DNA from: Lancefieldella parvula
GTDB taxonomy: Bacteria; Actinomycetota; Coriobacteriia; Coriobacteriales; Atopobiaceae
Assembly (NCBI GenBank): GCA_023300185.1
Contig: CP097092.1
Coordinates: 868,001-932,000, forward strand
Length of the DNA stretch: 64,000 bases
Direction of reading: 5' to 3'
Shown: piece after piece, positions 26,954 to 35,551 of the stretch
Layout of the letters: every line of letters begins with the position of its first letter
How positions within the stretch are numbered: the first letter of the stretch is position 1
Position numbers and translations under genes: made by a program
Notes under the pieces: model-generated
The model's input: the letters and a program-made list of their open reading frames with translations, nothing else
Database searches by the model: none
What the model was told of the DNA's origin: nothing

Positions 26954-27622
26954 ATGATTCAAGACGAGCTCTTTGCACTTCAAGATACAGAATATGCCGC
27001 TTTTCAAAGTAAACTCACACCCAATATCTCAAGAGAATCCATCATTGGTGTACGCGTTCCTCAACTCAGAAAGCTTGCTAAAAGGCTTGGAAAAAGCAAA
27101 GATGCTAACGAGTTTCTTCTCGCCCTTCCACATGCCTACTATGACGAAAACATGCTGCATAGCCTGCTTGTTTCAGAGATTAAAGATTTTGACGACTGTA
27201 TCTCAGCGATTGATGCATTTCTTCCTTATGTCGATAACTGGGCCGTGTGTGACATCTTGTCGCCGCAGGTTTTCAAAAAGAATTGCGCGCGTCTTATAAC
27301 TGAAATTCAGAGGTGGGCATCTTCGAGCCATGTATATACCTGTCGCTTTGGTATAGAGATGCTTATGACCCATTTTCTAGATGATAATTTTGACTCCAAA
27401 TACCTTGAAATTCCTGCGCAAATTCACTCAGACGAATACTACGTTAACATGATGATTGCTTGGTTCTTTGCAACGGCTCTAGCCAAACAATGGGACTCTA
27501 CACTACCCTATCTTGAAACCAAAAAGCTGGACACATGGGTGCACAATAAAACGATTCAAAAAGCATGTGAAAGCTATCGAATCACCAAAGAACAAAAAAC
27601 TTATCTTAAAAGTTTGAAATAG
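26954..27622 (+). CDS. AlkD-like DNA alkylation repair protein
   Basis: A 222-residue all-helical HEAT-repeat protein of the AlkD/DNA alkylation repair family, which excises alkylated purines without flipping the base. Family-specific segments are IIGVRVPQLRKLAKRL, YVDNWAVCDILSPQVFKK (with the conserved Trp-Asp region) and WIHNKT-like TWVHNKTIQKACESYRI. Start at ATG 26954, because AAGGAG lies directly upstream; an upstream in-frame codon at 26894 has none. Last gene of the low-GC cluster, closed by a terminator. Confidence 0.85.
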   Translation: MIQDELFALQDTEYAAFQSKLTPNISRESIIGVRVPQLRKLAKRLGKSKDANEFLLALPHAYYDENMLHSLLVSEIKDFDDCISAIDAFLPYVDNWAVCDILSPQVFKKNCARLITEIQRWASSSHVYTCRFGIEMLMTHFLDDNFDSKYLEIPAQIHSDEYYVNMMIAWFFATALAKQWDSTLPYLETKKLDTWVHNKTIQKACESYRITKEQKTYLKSLK

Positions 27623-27669
27623 TACTTTGAAAATAGCTGATATGGTTTTTAGTAGTCAATCTAAATATT

Positions 27670-27696
27670 TAGGGGATCGAATAGCTCGATCCCCTA
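27670..27696. terminator. Bidirectional hairpin between AlkD-like gene and trxB
   Basis: TAGGGGATCGA (27670-27680) pairs perfectly with TCGATCCCCTA (27686-27696), loop ATAGC. It lies between convergent genes and probably ends transcription from both sides, although T tracts are weak. Confidence 0.7.
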
Positions 27697-27726
27697 TCAA
27701 ATATCTATCAAATATGAAATAAAAAA

Positions 27727-28677
27727 TTATCCCTCGACAGGCTGTCCAAGATAAGATGCAACAGAAGTTGCAGCGATGGCGCCGTCTGCTGCTGCAGTAA
27801 TAATCTGACGCAGTGGCTTCTTATTGAGGTCTCCTGCAGTGAAGAGGCCAGGTGTCTTGGTAGCCATACGCTCGTCAGCAAGGACATATCCCTGCTCATC
27901 AAGGTCTACGAGGTCTGTCAGAAGCTCAGTAGAAGGTACGCGACCTACCAAGACAAAGACACCAAAGCTGCCCTCATCAAAGGTCTCTATGTGCTCTTCT
28001 CCCGTCTGGTTATTGCGGAAGGTGATGGAAGTAAGCAAATCGTTACCATCAACTGCAGTAATGCTGGTCAGATAACGAATCTCTGTCTTAGGATTCTCCT
28101 CAAACTGCTTAATTGCAGTTGCGTTAGCTCTTAGGTGATCCTTGCGGACAATAAGAGTTACTTTGTCAGCAAAACGAGCCAGGAACTGAGACTCCTCTAC
28201 AGCGGTGTTGCCGCCGCCGATAACAAATACCTGCTTACCGCGATAGAACATTCCATCGCAGGTAGCGCAATAAGAAACACCCTTGCCAGTGAATTTCTCT
28301 TCGTTGGTAAAGCCAGCATGACGAGGGTTAGCGCCGCCAGAAACAATGACAGCCTTTGCGTGATATGTTCCCTCAGAAGTCTCCAACACAAAGAGGTTAG
28401 TCTCTGGATCCTTAACAATAGAAAGGACATTGGCCATGACAATCTCTGCGCCCAGATCTGTAGCCTGCTTCTGAAGAGTATCGGTAATAGTGAAGCCATC
28501 AGTGTTTGGCATACCAGGATAATTCTCAACCTCAGTAGTGGTGATGACCTGGCCACCTACCGCCTGTTTCTCTAAAACAACAGTATCGAGAAGAGCGCGC
28601 TTTGCATAAATTGCTGCTGAAAGTCCTGCAGGACCACCGCCAACAATCACAAGGTCTTTAGTAATAACGTCTGCCAT
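27727..28677 (-). CDS. trxB: Thioredoxin reductase
   Basis: Cytosolic NADPH:thioredoxin oxidoreductase, a homodimeric flavoprotein. The 316-residue protein has the N-terminal FAD motif VIVGGGPAGLSAAIYAKRA, the redox-active CATC (Cys137, Cys140), the NADPH motif VIGGGNTAVEES and the closing FAD motif GLFTAGDLNKKPLRQI. Start at ATG 28677, with GGAG upstream; a further in-frame ATG lies four codons earlier. A Fur/PerR-like box sits over its promoter. No trxA is adjacent. Confidence 0.94.
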   Translation of the reverse strand: MADVITKDLVIVGGGPAGLSAAIYAKRALLDTVVLEKQAVGGQVITTTEVENYPGMPNTDGFTITDTLQKQATDLGAEIVMANVLSIVKDPETNLFVLETSEGTYHAKAVIVSGGANPRHAGFTNEEKFTGKGVSYCATCDGMFYRGKQVFVIGGGNTAVEESQFLARFADKVTLIVRKDHLRANATAIKQFEENPKTEIRYLTSITAVDGNDLLTSITFRNNQTGEEHIETFDEGSFGVFVLVGRVPSTELLTDLVDLDEQGYVLADERMATKTPGLFTAGDLNKKPLRQIITAAADGAIAATSVASYLGQPVEG

Positions 28678-28727
28678 GATTGGCTCCAATCGTATAAATC
28701 GTAACTGGCTTTGTTATACCCTACTGA

Positions 28728-28742
28728 TGACAATCATTATCA
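28728..28742. promoter_or_regulatory. Fur/PerR-type box in the trxB promoter
   Basis: On the trxB strand the sequence is TGATAAT-G-ATTGTCA, matching the 7-1-7 Fur-family consensus TGATAAT-N-ATTATCA at all but one position. A possible -10 (TATAAC) is at 28713-28718, so the box would cover the -35 region and repress. Which family member binds (Fur, PerR or Zur) cannot be told. Confidence 0.55.
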
Positions 28743-28785
28743 GTTATCTCTAAAAAATAGATTGCACACAATCTATTCACAAATA

Positions 28786-28824
28786 AAAAAGAAGCGCGTC
28801 AAGACCCCCATCTTGAACGCGCTC
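28786..28824 (-). terminator. Terminator of the purine permease gene
   Basis: On the minus strand GCGCGTTCAAG (28822-28812) pairs with CTTGACGCGC (28803-28794) with one unpaired base, followed by TTCTTTTTT. It begins 16 bases after the permease stop. Confidence 0.85.
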
Positions 28825-28839
28825 CCCTAATACTAAAAA

Positions 28840-30156
28840 CTAGTTAGCAATGATGAAGTAAGCAACAAACGCAAGAGTTGCAACCCACATCAGAGGCTTA
28901 ACCTTCTTAACGTTACCAGTTACAAGAGCAACAACAACATAGAAGATGAAGCCAAAGCCAATGCCGTCAGAGATTGAGTAAGTCATTGGAATACCAGCGA
29001 TAACCATGAATGCTGGGAAGCCCTCAAGAAGATCGTTCCAATCAATCTCGGTAACCTCAGACATCATCAGGAAGCCAACAAGGACCAGTGCACCACAAGT
29101 TGCTGCAGAGCTGACGATAGAAATGAGAGGTGCAATGAATGCTGCTGCAATAAAGAGCAGACCGGTGAAAATAGAAGAAAGACCAGTACGACCGCCGTCA
29201 GCAGCGCCGGATGCGGACTCGATGAATGTGGTAATGGAAGAAGCACCAAAGAAACCACCTGCAGCTGCAGCAGCAGAGTCAACAATGAGGATCTGCTTGA
29301 TGTCCTTAACGTTGCCGTCCTCAGTGAGGAAGTCTCCCTGCTTAGCAATGGCCATAGCAGAGCCCATGGTGTCAAAGAAGTCGGACATCATCAAAGAGAA
29401 TGCAAAGACGAGAAGAACTGGCGTTGTCAGTGCCTTAACAATACCCATAACACCAGCACTATCGGTCAAGAATGGTGCGCCAAAGGTAGAGAAATCAAGA
29501 CCAGAAACAATGCCTGTAGGGCTTGCGGTAACACCAAGTGGAATACCAGCAAGTACGGCAAGGATAATGCCGATAAGCAGGGAGCCCTTAACACGAGCAG
29601 AGTAAAGAACAACTGTTGCAACAATGGAAATTACACCAACGATAAAGGTTGGAGAGAAGATATCGCCAAGAGCAACAAGTGTGGACTCATTAGCAACGAT
29701 AATACCGCTGTTCTTGAGACCAATCATGGCAATAAAAAGACCTAGGCCAACAGAGATTGCGTGGCGTAGGTTTACAGGGATTGCATCCATGATTGCTTCA
29801 CGAAGGCCGCAGAGAACTAAAAGAAGAATAGCGATGCCCTCGATGAAGATAACTGCCATTGATGCGTGCCAATCTCCACCAGTAATTGGAGTGAGAGAGA
29901 AAGCTACAACAGCGTTTACACCCATTCCAGATGCGCAAGCAAGTGGACGGTTAGAGAACAGGCCCATCAAAATGGTCATGATGCCGCCACCAAGACAGGT
30001 AGCAGTAATAGCTGCCGAAACTGGAACTCCTGCAGCAGCGAGAAGAGCTGGGTTTACTGCAATAATGTATGCCATTGCGAGGAATGTAGTAATTCCAGCC
30101 CTAAACTCTTGAGCGGGATTACTGCCACGCTCAGCTACCTTAAAGAACTTCTCCAT
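28840..30156 (-). CDS. Purine permease of the AzgA/PbuG (NCS2) family
   Basis: Proton-coupled inner-membrane importer for adenine, guanine or hypoxanthine, about 438 residues with some 13-14 hydrophobic helices. It begins MEKFFKVAERGSNPAQEFRA, typical of AzgA-type NCS2 proteins. Conserved motifs are TTFLAMAYIIAVNPALL, ACASGMGVNAVVAF, SDFFDTMGSAMAIA and SSITTFIESASGAADGGRTG. Start at ATG 30156 after AGGAAGGAAGAG. A small hairpin (AAGCGC/GCGCTT near 30190-30205) separates it from dut. No purine riboswitch is recognisable upstream. Nucleobase salvage fits with apt in the same window. Confidence 0.9.
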   Translation of the reverse strand: MEKFFKVAERGSNPAQEFRAGITTFLAMAYIIAVNPALLAAAGVPVSAAITATCLGGGIMTILMGLFSNRPLACASGMGVNAVVAFSLTPITGGDWHASMAVIFIEGIAILLLVLCGLREAIMDAIPVNLRHAISVGLGLFIAMIGLKNSGIIVANESTLVALGDIFSPTFIVGVISIVATVVLYSARVKGSLLIGIILAVLAGIPLGVTASPTGIVSGLDFSTFGAPFLTDSAGVMGIVKALTTPVLLVFAFSLMMSDFFDTMGSAMAIAKQGDFLTEDGNVKDIKQILIVDSAAAAAGGFFGASSITTFIESASGAADGGRTGLSSIFTGLLFIAAAFIAPLISIVSSAATCGALVLVGFLMMSEVTEIDWNDLLEGFPAFMVIAGIPMTYSISDGIGFGFIFYVVVALVTGNVKKVKPLMWVATLAFVAYFIIAN

Positions 30157-30226
30157 TAAGCTCTTCCTTCCTAAAGAGGCTTTTCCTTTATGCAAGCGCT
30201 GAAGCGCTTATCACCAAAATAAAAAA

Positions 30227-30676
30227 TTATTGAACGCCGCTTGAACCAAAACCGCCTGTACCGCGATCAGTCTGATCAAGCTCATCAACTTCAACAAGCT
30301 GTACAACAGGGACCTGTTGAATCACAAGCTGCGCAATACGCTCACCGCGCTCAATATGAATAGTTTCTTTGCTATCAAGGTTAATGGCACAAACCTTAAG
30401 CTCACCGCGATAATGAGCATCAATAAGGCCTGGAGTATTTGCCATAGAAAGGCCCTTTTTAAGGGCAAGACCGCTTCTAGGCTGAACAAATCCTGCGTAT
30501 CCATCAGGGATTGCAATAGCTAAACCAGTGGAAATAAGTTTGCGCTCAAAAGGAGCAAGATTAACATCTTCAGCACTTCTAAGATCTAATCCAGCGTCTC
30601 CTGTATAGGCGTACGAAGGTAGCTCAACAGTAGGATCAAGGCGTTTAATAGGTAGCTGGATGTCAAAATTGCTCAT
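30227..30676 (-). CDS. dut: dUTP diphosphatase
   Basis: Trimeric dUTPase hydrolysing dUTP to dUMP and pyrophosphate, which prevents uracil incorporation and supplies dTMP synthesis. All five family motifs are visible in 149 residues: [37 protein letters not shown] and [10 protein letters not shown]. Its ATG overlaps the nrdR stop by one base, so the two are translationally coupled, a sensible pairing of nucleotide-pool genes. Confidence 0.95.
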   Translation of the reverse strand: MSNFDIQLPIKRLDPTVELPSYAYTGDAGLDLRSAEDVNLAPFERKLISTGLAIAIPDGYAGFVQPRSGLALKKGLSMANTPGLIDAHYRGELKVCAINLDSKETIHIERGERIAQLVIQQVPVVQLVEVDELDQTDRGTGGFGSSGVQ

Positions 30677-31122
30677 TAATTCAGGCTCCTTAATTCTGCG
30701 CTAAATTCATCAACATCTTTGAAGTCTCTATAGACAGAAGCAAACCTAATGTATGCAACTTTATCGAGCATAACTAGGTTTTTAAGCACAATGCTTCCAA
30801 GATCTTCAGATTTAATCTCGTATTGACCCTTATCTCTAATCTGAGACTCAATACCATCAATAAAATGATCAAGAGAAGCAACAGAGATATCTCTCTTTAC
30901 TGTTGCAGCAACAAGACCTCTCATAAGCTTCTGTCTATCAAAAGGCTCCTTGTGACCGTCTTTCTTAACAACGGTGATAGGAATCTCTTCTAAGCGCTCA
31001 TAGGTTGTAAAACGAAACTTACAGGACATGCACTCGCGACGCCTTCTAATGGCATCGTTATTCTCAGATGAGCGAGAATCAATAACCTTTGACTCTTCGT
31101 GACCGCATTTTGGACAACGCAT
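30676..31122 (-). CDS. nrdR: Transcriptional repressor NrdR
   Basis: Zn-ribbon/ATP-cone repressor of ribonucleotide reductase genes, 148 residues. The N-terminal zinc ribbon is [17 protein letters not shown] with a second pair [13 protein letters not shown]. The ATP-cone follows from [16 protein letters not shown]. Start at ATG 31122 after AAAGGGG; a 12-residue upstream extension is unlikely. Located between dut and the LysM gene divergent from lexA, the same order as nrdR-Rv2719c-lexA in Mycobacterium. A GCAGGTA word (31164-31170) lies just upstream. Confidence 0.95.
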   Translation of the reverse strand: MRCPKCGHEESKVIDSRSSENNDAIRRRRECMSCKFRFTTYERLEEIPITVVKKDGHKEPFDRQKLMRGLVAATVKRDISVASLDHFIDGIESQIRDKGQYEIKSEDLGSIVLKNLVMLDKVAYIRFASVYRDFKDVDEFSAELRSLN

Positions 31123-31219
31123 GGAATCCCCTTTTTTCGTATAAAAGGAAGATACCATTTTACGCAGGTATTGACTGCTATCAACACAGAATTCTGAGAG
31201 AAATTTACATAAATATTTA

Positions 31220-31666
31220 CTATTTAGATACAGAAGGAATCTCTAAGGTTTGTCCAGCTCTTAAAAGAGAAGAATCGAGATTATTTCTTTCTCTAATCCA
31301 ACTTACTTGCTGCTCTGTAGAGACGCCCTCAATTGGGTTGCTCTCTGCAATTGACCACAACGTATCATTGCTCTGAACGGTAATTGTTTGTGAAGCGCTA
31401 TCCATTACAGATGTTGCAAATGAATTAAGAGCAGTTGTACGAAGGAAAGAAATCGCAAACATCAGAATAAATGATGCGGTAACAATAAGACCTGCAATAA
31501 AAGCCTCTTTGTTAGTCAGCGTCTTTACGTAAGAGACTTCCTCAAGCTGAGGTGCAACGGAACCCTTCTTTGCGCCGCCTTCAATAACCTTGAATGCAGG
31601 CTTATAAGAAGCAAGTGCTGAAGTGCCGTTAACCTGATACATCTTTGACTGATACATACGCCTCAT
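31220..31666 (-). CDS. LysM-domain membrane protein, YneA/ChiZ-like SOS division inhibitor
   Basis: A 148-residue membrane protein: a soluble N-terminus, one transmembrane segment (AFIAGLIVTASFILMFAI), and an extracytoplasmic C-terminal LysM domain starting ITVQSNDTLWSIAESN. Divergent from lexA and next to nrdR, as are yneA in Bacillus and Rv2719c (chiZ) in Mycobacterium. These are LexA-repressed proteins that block division after DNA damage. Start at ATG 31666 after GGAAGGAAA. The SOS-type boxes at 31736-31747 and 31760-31771 lie on its promoter side. Function is inferred from context and architecture. Confidence 0.82.
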   Translation of the reverse strand: MRRMYQSKMYQVNGTSALASYKPAFKVIEGGAKKGSVAPQLEEVSYVKTLTNKEAFIAGLIVTASFILMFAISFLRTTALNSFATSVMDSASQTITVQSNDTLWSIAESNPIEGVSTEQQVSWIRERNNLDSSLLRAGQTLEIPSVSK

Positions 31667-31735
31667 ATCATTTCCTTCCGTAATAGTTTTTACGGAACTA
31701 GTTATATCTAATACACCGGACAAAAAGTCATGTCC

Positions 31736-31771
31736 GAACGTTTGTACTAATAATATGTAGTACATTTGTTC
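31736..31771. promoter_or_regulatory. Two LexA-box candidates on the LysM-gene side
   Basis: GAAC-GTTT-GTAC (31736-31747) and GTAC-ATTT-GTTC (31760-31771) each match GAAC-N4-GTTC with one mismatch. They are 24 bases apart centre to centre, in the divergent region between the LysM gene and lexA. Confidence 0.65.
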
Positions 31772-31787
31772 GTGTCAAGAAAAAATA

Positions 31788-31826
31788 GAACATTCGTTTG
31801 ATTAATTTTTAGAACACGTGTATTAT
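31788..31826 (+). promoter_or_regulatory. lexA promoter with overlapping LexA boxes
   Basis: TTGATT (31798-31803) and TATTAT (31821-31826), 17 bases apart, form a good promoter. GAAC-ATTC-GTTT (31788-31799, one mismatch) overlaps the -35 and GAAC-ACGT-GTAT (31812-31823, two mismatches) overlaps the -10, as expected for LexA autorepression. Confidence 0.7.
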
Positions 31827-31851
31827 TACTAAAAAGAAAAAGGAGGCTCAT

Positions 31852-32505
31852 ATGCCAAAGGGCAAACTCAGCAAGCGTCAGGCAGCAATTTATGAATACA
31901 TCTGTTCATACACAGATCAACACGGCTATCCCCCTTCAGTAAGAGAGATTGGTGCTGCTGTTAATCTTGCATCTCCTTCAACTGTCCATATGCATCTAAA
32001 GGTCCTGGAGCAGTTTGGCCTTATTGATAGAGACCCAAAGAAGCCTCGTACTATGAAGATTGTTCCCCAGGCTTCTAGCACTTCTGACGCAGCAAAGCTC
32101 GCTCCAGTAACGCAAGATGTAGCTAATAATGTCATTAGTCTTCCTCTTGTAGGACGTGTTGCTGCAGGTACACCTATTCTTGCTGAGCAAAACGTTGAGG
32201 AATCTCTATCTCTTCCAACAAGCATTGTTGGAGATTCAAGCTCTTTCATTCTTCGCGTACGTGGAGAATCAATGATTAACGCTGGTATTTTTGATGGCGA
32301 TTATATTGTTGTAAAAGAGCAGCAAGATGCCCATGACGGAGAAATCGTTGTTGCTCTCATTGATGACTCTGCGACTGTTAAGACATTCTATAGAGAAAAT
32401 AATCGTATTCGTCTTCAGCCAGAAAACGATTTTATGGAGCCAATCTACGTACAGAATCCTGTCATTTTAGGTAGGGTTACTGCACTTATTAGATCAATTT
32501 CATAG
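31852..32505 (+). CDS. lexA: LexA SOS repressor
   Basis: Self-cleaving repressor of the DNA-damage response, 217 residues. N-terminal winged helix (YPPSVREIGAAVNLASPSTV), cleavage bond Ala105-Gly106 in GRVAAGTP, catalytic Ser140 in GESM and Lys177 in TVKTFY. All parts are intact, so RecA-stimulated autolysis should work. AAAGGAGG precedes the ATG. Its own promoter and the recA promoter carry GAAC-N4-GTTC-like boxes. Confidence 0.96.
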   Translation: MPKGKLSKRQAAIYEYICSYTDQHGYPPSVREIGAAVNLASPSTVHMHLKVLEQFGLIDRDPKKPRTMKIVPQASSTSDAAKLAPVTQDVANNVISLPLVGRVAAGTPILAEQNVEESLSLPTSIVGDSSSFILRVRGESMINAGIFDGDYIVVKEQQDAHDGEIVVALIDDSATVKTFYRENNRIRLQPENDFMEPIYVQNPVILGRVTALIRSIS

Positions 32506-32512
32506 TCACAGT

Positions 32513-33280
32513 ATGGGTGTGGAATTAGAACAATCCAAAGGTAGAGTAACTTTCTTTGATACTATTCGAGGAATCTCAGTGGTATCAATGATACTGTTTC
32601 ACTTTACCTATGATTTGTTCTTTATCTCTCACATCAAGCTTACGTGGTTTACTCCTTTAGTCATGCAAATTTGGGTGCCTTCAATTTCGTATCCCTTTAT
32701 TTTTATTGCTGGCTGCATGTGTGCTTTTTCAAAAAATTCCTTTAAGCGAGCAGGTGTTTACGGGCTTGTTGCTCTTGCAATATTCGCAGCAACTACCTTT
32801 GCAAATAGTTGATACTCCCATTACGTTTGGAATCTTCTTTTGCATGGCTTCATGCACCTTGGTAGAAGCTCTTATTTCACGTTTCGCTATTCCGCCTAAA
32901 GGGTATGCAGCAGTCAATTCTTTTTCTTTTATTATTTGTTATCTGCATTCCAATTTCTGCTGGTCACATTGGTATAGGTAACATAGATTTTCTCGTTACC
33001 TAAAGAGTTGTATCAAACACCGTATTTAGCCTGGGCGGGATTTCCTTCTCCATCTTTTTCATCTGGAGATTACTATCCATTGCTCCCCTATTTATTCTTG
33101 TATTTGAGTGGAGCTGCGTTTAACAGACAGTTCAAAGTAGAAGGCTATCCTAACTGGATGAAAACATTTTCTCTTCCCCTTATAACAGAGATGGGAAAAC
33201 ATTCGCTTATCGTTTATATTTTGCATCAACCAATTTTGCTGCTTATTGCCTTATTCGTCAGTCAGAATATCGTCTTCTGA
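32513..33280 (+). pseudogene. DUF1624 / heparan-alpha-glucosaminide acetyltransferase-like membrane protein, three frameshifts
   Basis: Polytopic membrane protein beginning RVTFFDTIRGISVVSMILFH, the DUF1624 signature (acyltransferase-like membrane fold). The coding potential runs through three frames, each break caused by one extra base: about 32807 (AAT, A, GTT), 32919 (AAT, T, CTT) and 32995 (CTC, G, TTA). After correction it reads to VYILHQPILLLIALFVSQ and ends at 33280, about 254 residues and apparently complete. It starts seven bases after lexA and its last 30 bases overlap the 3' end of hflX on the other strand. Confidence 0.75.
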
Positions 33281-34564
33281 CACCACATATGGCTCTAAAA
33301 GTGCCTGCATATACGTGTCGGCTTTAACTGACAGTAAAAGACCTTCAGCAACGTATTGCTCGTGCAAAAGCTGACATCTCTCGTGAACAGACTTAACAAG
33401 AGCGCCTTTGTTGAACGGAATAAGTGCACTAACCACCTTGTCGCCGGCGCTAGCTATTTCTTGAATCTTGTGGAGAAGGCCGTTAATGCCCATACCTTCC
33501 TGAGCAGAAATAAATACAGCTTCTGGATAGAGCGCTCTGAGCATTTGAAGCTCTTGCTCATCAAGTAAGTCTACCTTGTTTAATACAAGAATCTGATCGC
33601 TTTTATCAGCCTCGATGTCTTTCAAAATACTACGAACAACTGCTATTTCTTTAGAAAGATTCTTATCAGTTGCATCAGCAACCAGCAGCAGAAGATCAGC
33701 TTCTTGAGCTTCAACCAGCGTAGATTTAAACGACTCAATCAGATTAGTTGGAAGCTTTTGAATAAATCCAACAGTATCCGTAAGAACAATCTTTCTGCCT
33801 TCATCAAGAGAAAGCGCTCTGGTAGTTGGATCAAGAGTTGCAAAGAGCTCATCTTTTGCATATACATCTGCGCCTGTGAGTTGATTCAGAAGTGTTGACT
33901 TACCGGCATTGGTATAGCCAACAAGAGAGACACTGAACGTTCCAGAATTCCACCTGGACTTTGACTGAACTTCTCGCCTTTGGCTGAGCTGCTTGAGTTC
34001 ATTTTTAAGGGTTGAAATGCGCTTTCTAATAAGGCGACGGTCAACCTCAAGCTGGCTCTCACCCTGACCAAATCGGCTACCAATACCACCACGAGTTTGC
34101 TCGCCTACCAGGTGACTCCACATGCCACGAAGCCTTGGAAGTACGTACTGAAGCTGTGCAAGCTGTACCTGAAGTCGTCCTTCTTTAGTACGCGCGTGAA
34201 TACCAAAAATATCAAGAATAAGCGCTGTGCGATCAATGACTTTAACCGGCTCGCCGAGTAATTTTTCTAGATTAGATTGCTGAGAAGGCGTGAGCTCATC
34301 ATCAAAGATGACCACGTCAGTATTAGTGTTTCTAACCAGAGAAACAAGTTCTTCCGTCTTACCTTTGCCGATAAACGTTTTTGGAATGGGTGAGTCAAGT
34401 TTCTGTGTTAAACGCATAAAGACTTCAGCGCCATCGGTTTGTGCGAGGCGCTCAAGCTCGTCCATTGATTCTTCAAGCGACCAATCGCTTTTACCACAAT
34501 CAACGCCTACAAGAATTGCTCGTTCAACTTTAGGAGCGGTATCAAATGGAACAAAACGACCCAT
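33251..34564 (-). CDS. hflX: GTPase HflX
   Basis: Ribosome-associated GTPase that splits stalled or heat-damaged 70S ribosomes. The 437-residue protein has the HflX N-terminal domain (PKTFIGKGKTEEL, FDDELTPSQQSNLE), the glycine-rich GEQTRGGIGSRFGQGESQLE linker, and the G domain with GYTNAGKST (G1), DTVGF (G3) and NKVD (G4). It lies downstream of miaB-miaA, a common grouping. The stop is inside the convergent DUF1624 gene. Confidence 0.95.
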   Translation of the reverse strand: MGRFVPFDTAPKVERAILVGVDCGKSDWSLEESMDELERLAQTDGAEVFMRLTQKLDSPIPKTFIGKGKTEELVSLVRNTNTDVVIFDDELTPSQQSNLEKLLGEPVKVIDRTALILDIFGIHARTKEGRLQVQLAQLQYVLPRLRGMWSHLVGEQTRGGIGSRFGQGESQLEVDRRLIRKRISTLKNELKQLSQRREVQSKSRWNSGTFSVSLVGYTNAGKSTLLNQLTGADVYAKDELFATLDPTTRALSLDEGRKIVLTDTVGFIQKLPTNLIESFKSTLVEAQEADLLLLVADATDKNLSKEIAVVRSILKDIEADKSDQILVLNKVDLLDEQELQMLRALYPEAVFISAQEGMGINGLLHKIQEIASAGDKVVSALIPFNKGALVKSVHERCQLLHEQYVAEGLLLSVKADTYMQALLEPYVVSEDDILTDE

Positions 34565-34627
34565 AAACTCCCCATCTAAGACAAGGTAAATACGTTAGTT
34601 TTTGATGCGTCCTACTGGCATTGTACG

Positions 34628-35551
34628 TCAGAATGCTGCGCAAGAATCAGCTTCGAGCGCATCCTCAGGCGAAAGCTGATCCATATCAAGCCATCTGACT
34701 CGGCCATCTCGTTTAAGCCAAGAAATCTGGCGTTTGGCATACTGCCTGGTGTGCTGCTTAATAAGCTCACGTGTTTGCTCAAGCGATTGCTCGCCAGCAA
34801 AATACGCAAAGAACTCTTTGTAGCCAATAGCCTGACCAGCCGTGCAATTTTCAGAGAGACCGGACTCAATAAGCGCCTGAACCTCTTCAACAAGCCCCTG
34901 CTCAAACATAAGATCTACTCGCAGGTTAATTCGCTCATAAAGACGCTGACGGTCCATCGTAAGACCCCATATCTGGGCATCAAAGTACGGTGTATGGGCC
35001 TTTAAGCCCTCATGATGAGTTGCATACGACTTGCCTTCTTCCAAGAGCTCTAAAGCCCTTACAACGCGTCGTACGTTATTTGGATGGATAAGCTCTGCAC
35101 TTGCTGCATCTTTTGTGGCGAGAACCTCGTGTAAGCCCTCAGATCCTAGCTCTTCTGCAAGCTTTTCATAACGAGTTCGTACAGGAGACTCAATTGACCC
35201 AGAAGGAAACTCCATCTGATCAATAATCGAATCAAGATAGAGACCTGTACCACCACAAAAGACAGGCGTTTTACCAGCATCAATGAGCTTATGAGCTTCT
35301 GCGCGCGCCGCAGTCTGGAACATTTGAACAGAATATTCTTCTGAAATGTTGGCACAATCTACCATCAAAAGAGGAACTTCTCGCTCCTCAACAGGAGTTT
35401 TAGCAGTGCCAATATCCATGCCACGATAGACCTGCATTGCATCAACAGAAATGACAGAGGTCTCAAGCTTCTTGGCTACCAGCTCAGACAAGGAGCTTTT
35501 GCCCGAAGCCGTGGGGCCTACAATGCAGATAACCGAGCCATGGGAGCTCAT
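34628..35551 (-). CDS. miaA: tRNA dimethylallyltransferase
   Basis: Adds a dimethylallyl group to N6 of A37 in tRNAs reading UNN codons, giving i6A. The 307-residue protein has the P-loop GPTASGKS, the DSMQ-type substrate element as VDAMQVYRGMDIGTAK, GGTGLYLDSII and the tRNA-binding NNVRRVVRALE. Its ATG overlaps the miaB stop (ATGA), so the two consecutive enzymes of ms2i6A synthesis are translationally coupled. Confidence 0.95.
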   Translation of the reverse strand: MSSHGSVICIVGPTASGKSSLSELVAKKLETSVISVDAMQVYRGMDIGTAKTPVEEREVPLLMVDCANISEEYSVQMFQTAARAEAHKLIDAGKTPVFCGGTGLYLDSIIDQMEFPSGSIESPVRTRYEKLAEELGSEGLHEVLATKDAASAELIHPNNVRRVVRALELLEEGKSYATHHEGLKAHTPYFDAQIWGLTMDRQRLYERINLRVDLMFEQGLVEEVQALIESGLSENCTAGQAIGYKEFFAYFAGEQSLEQTRELIKQHTRQYAKRQISWLKRDGRVRWLDMDQLSPEDALEADSCAAF

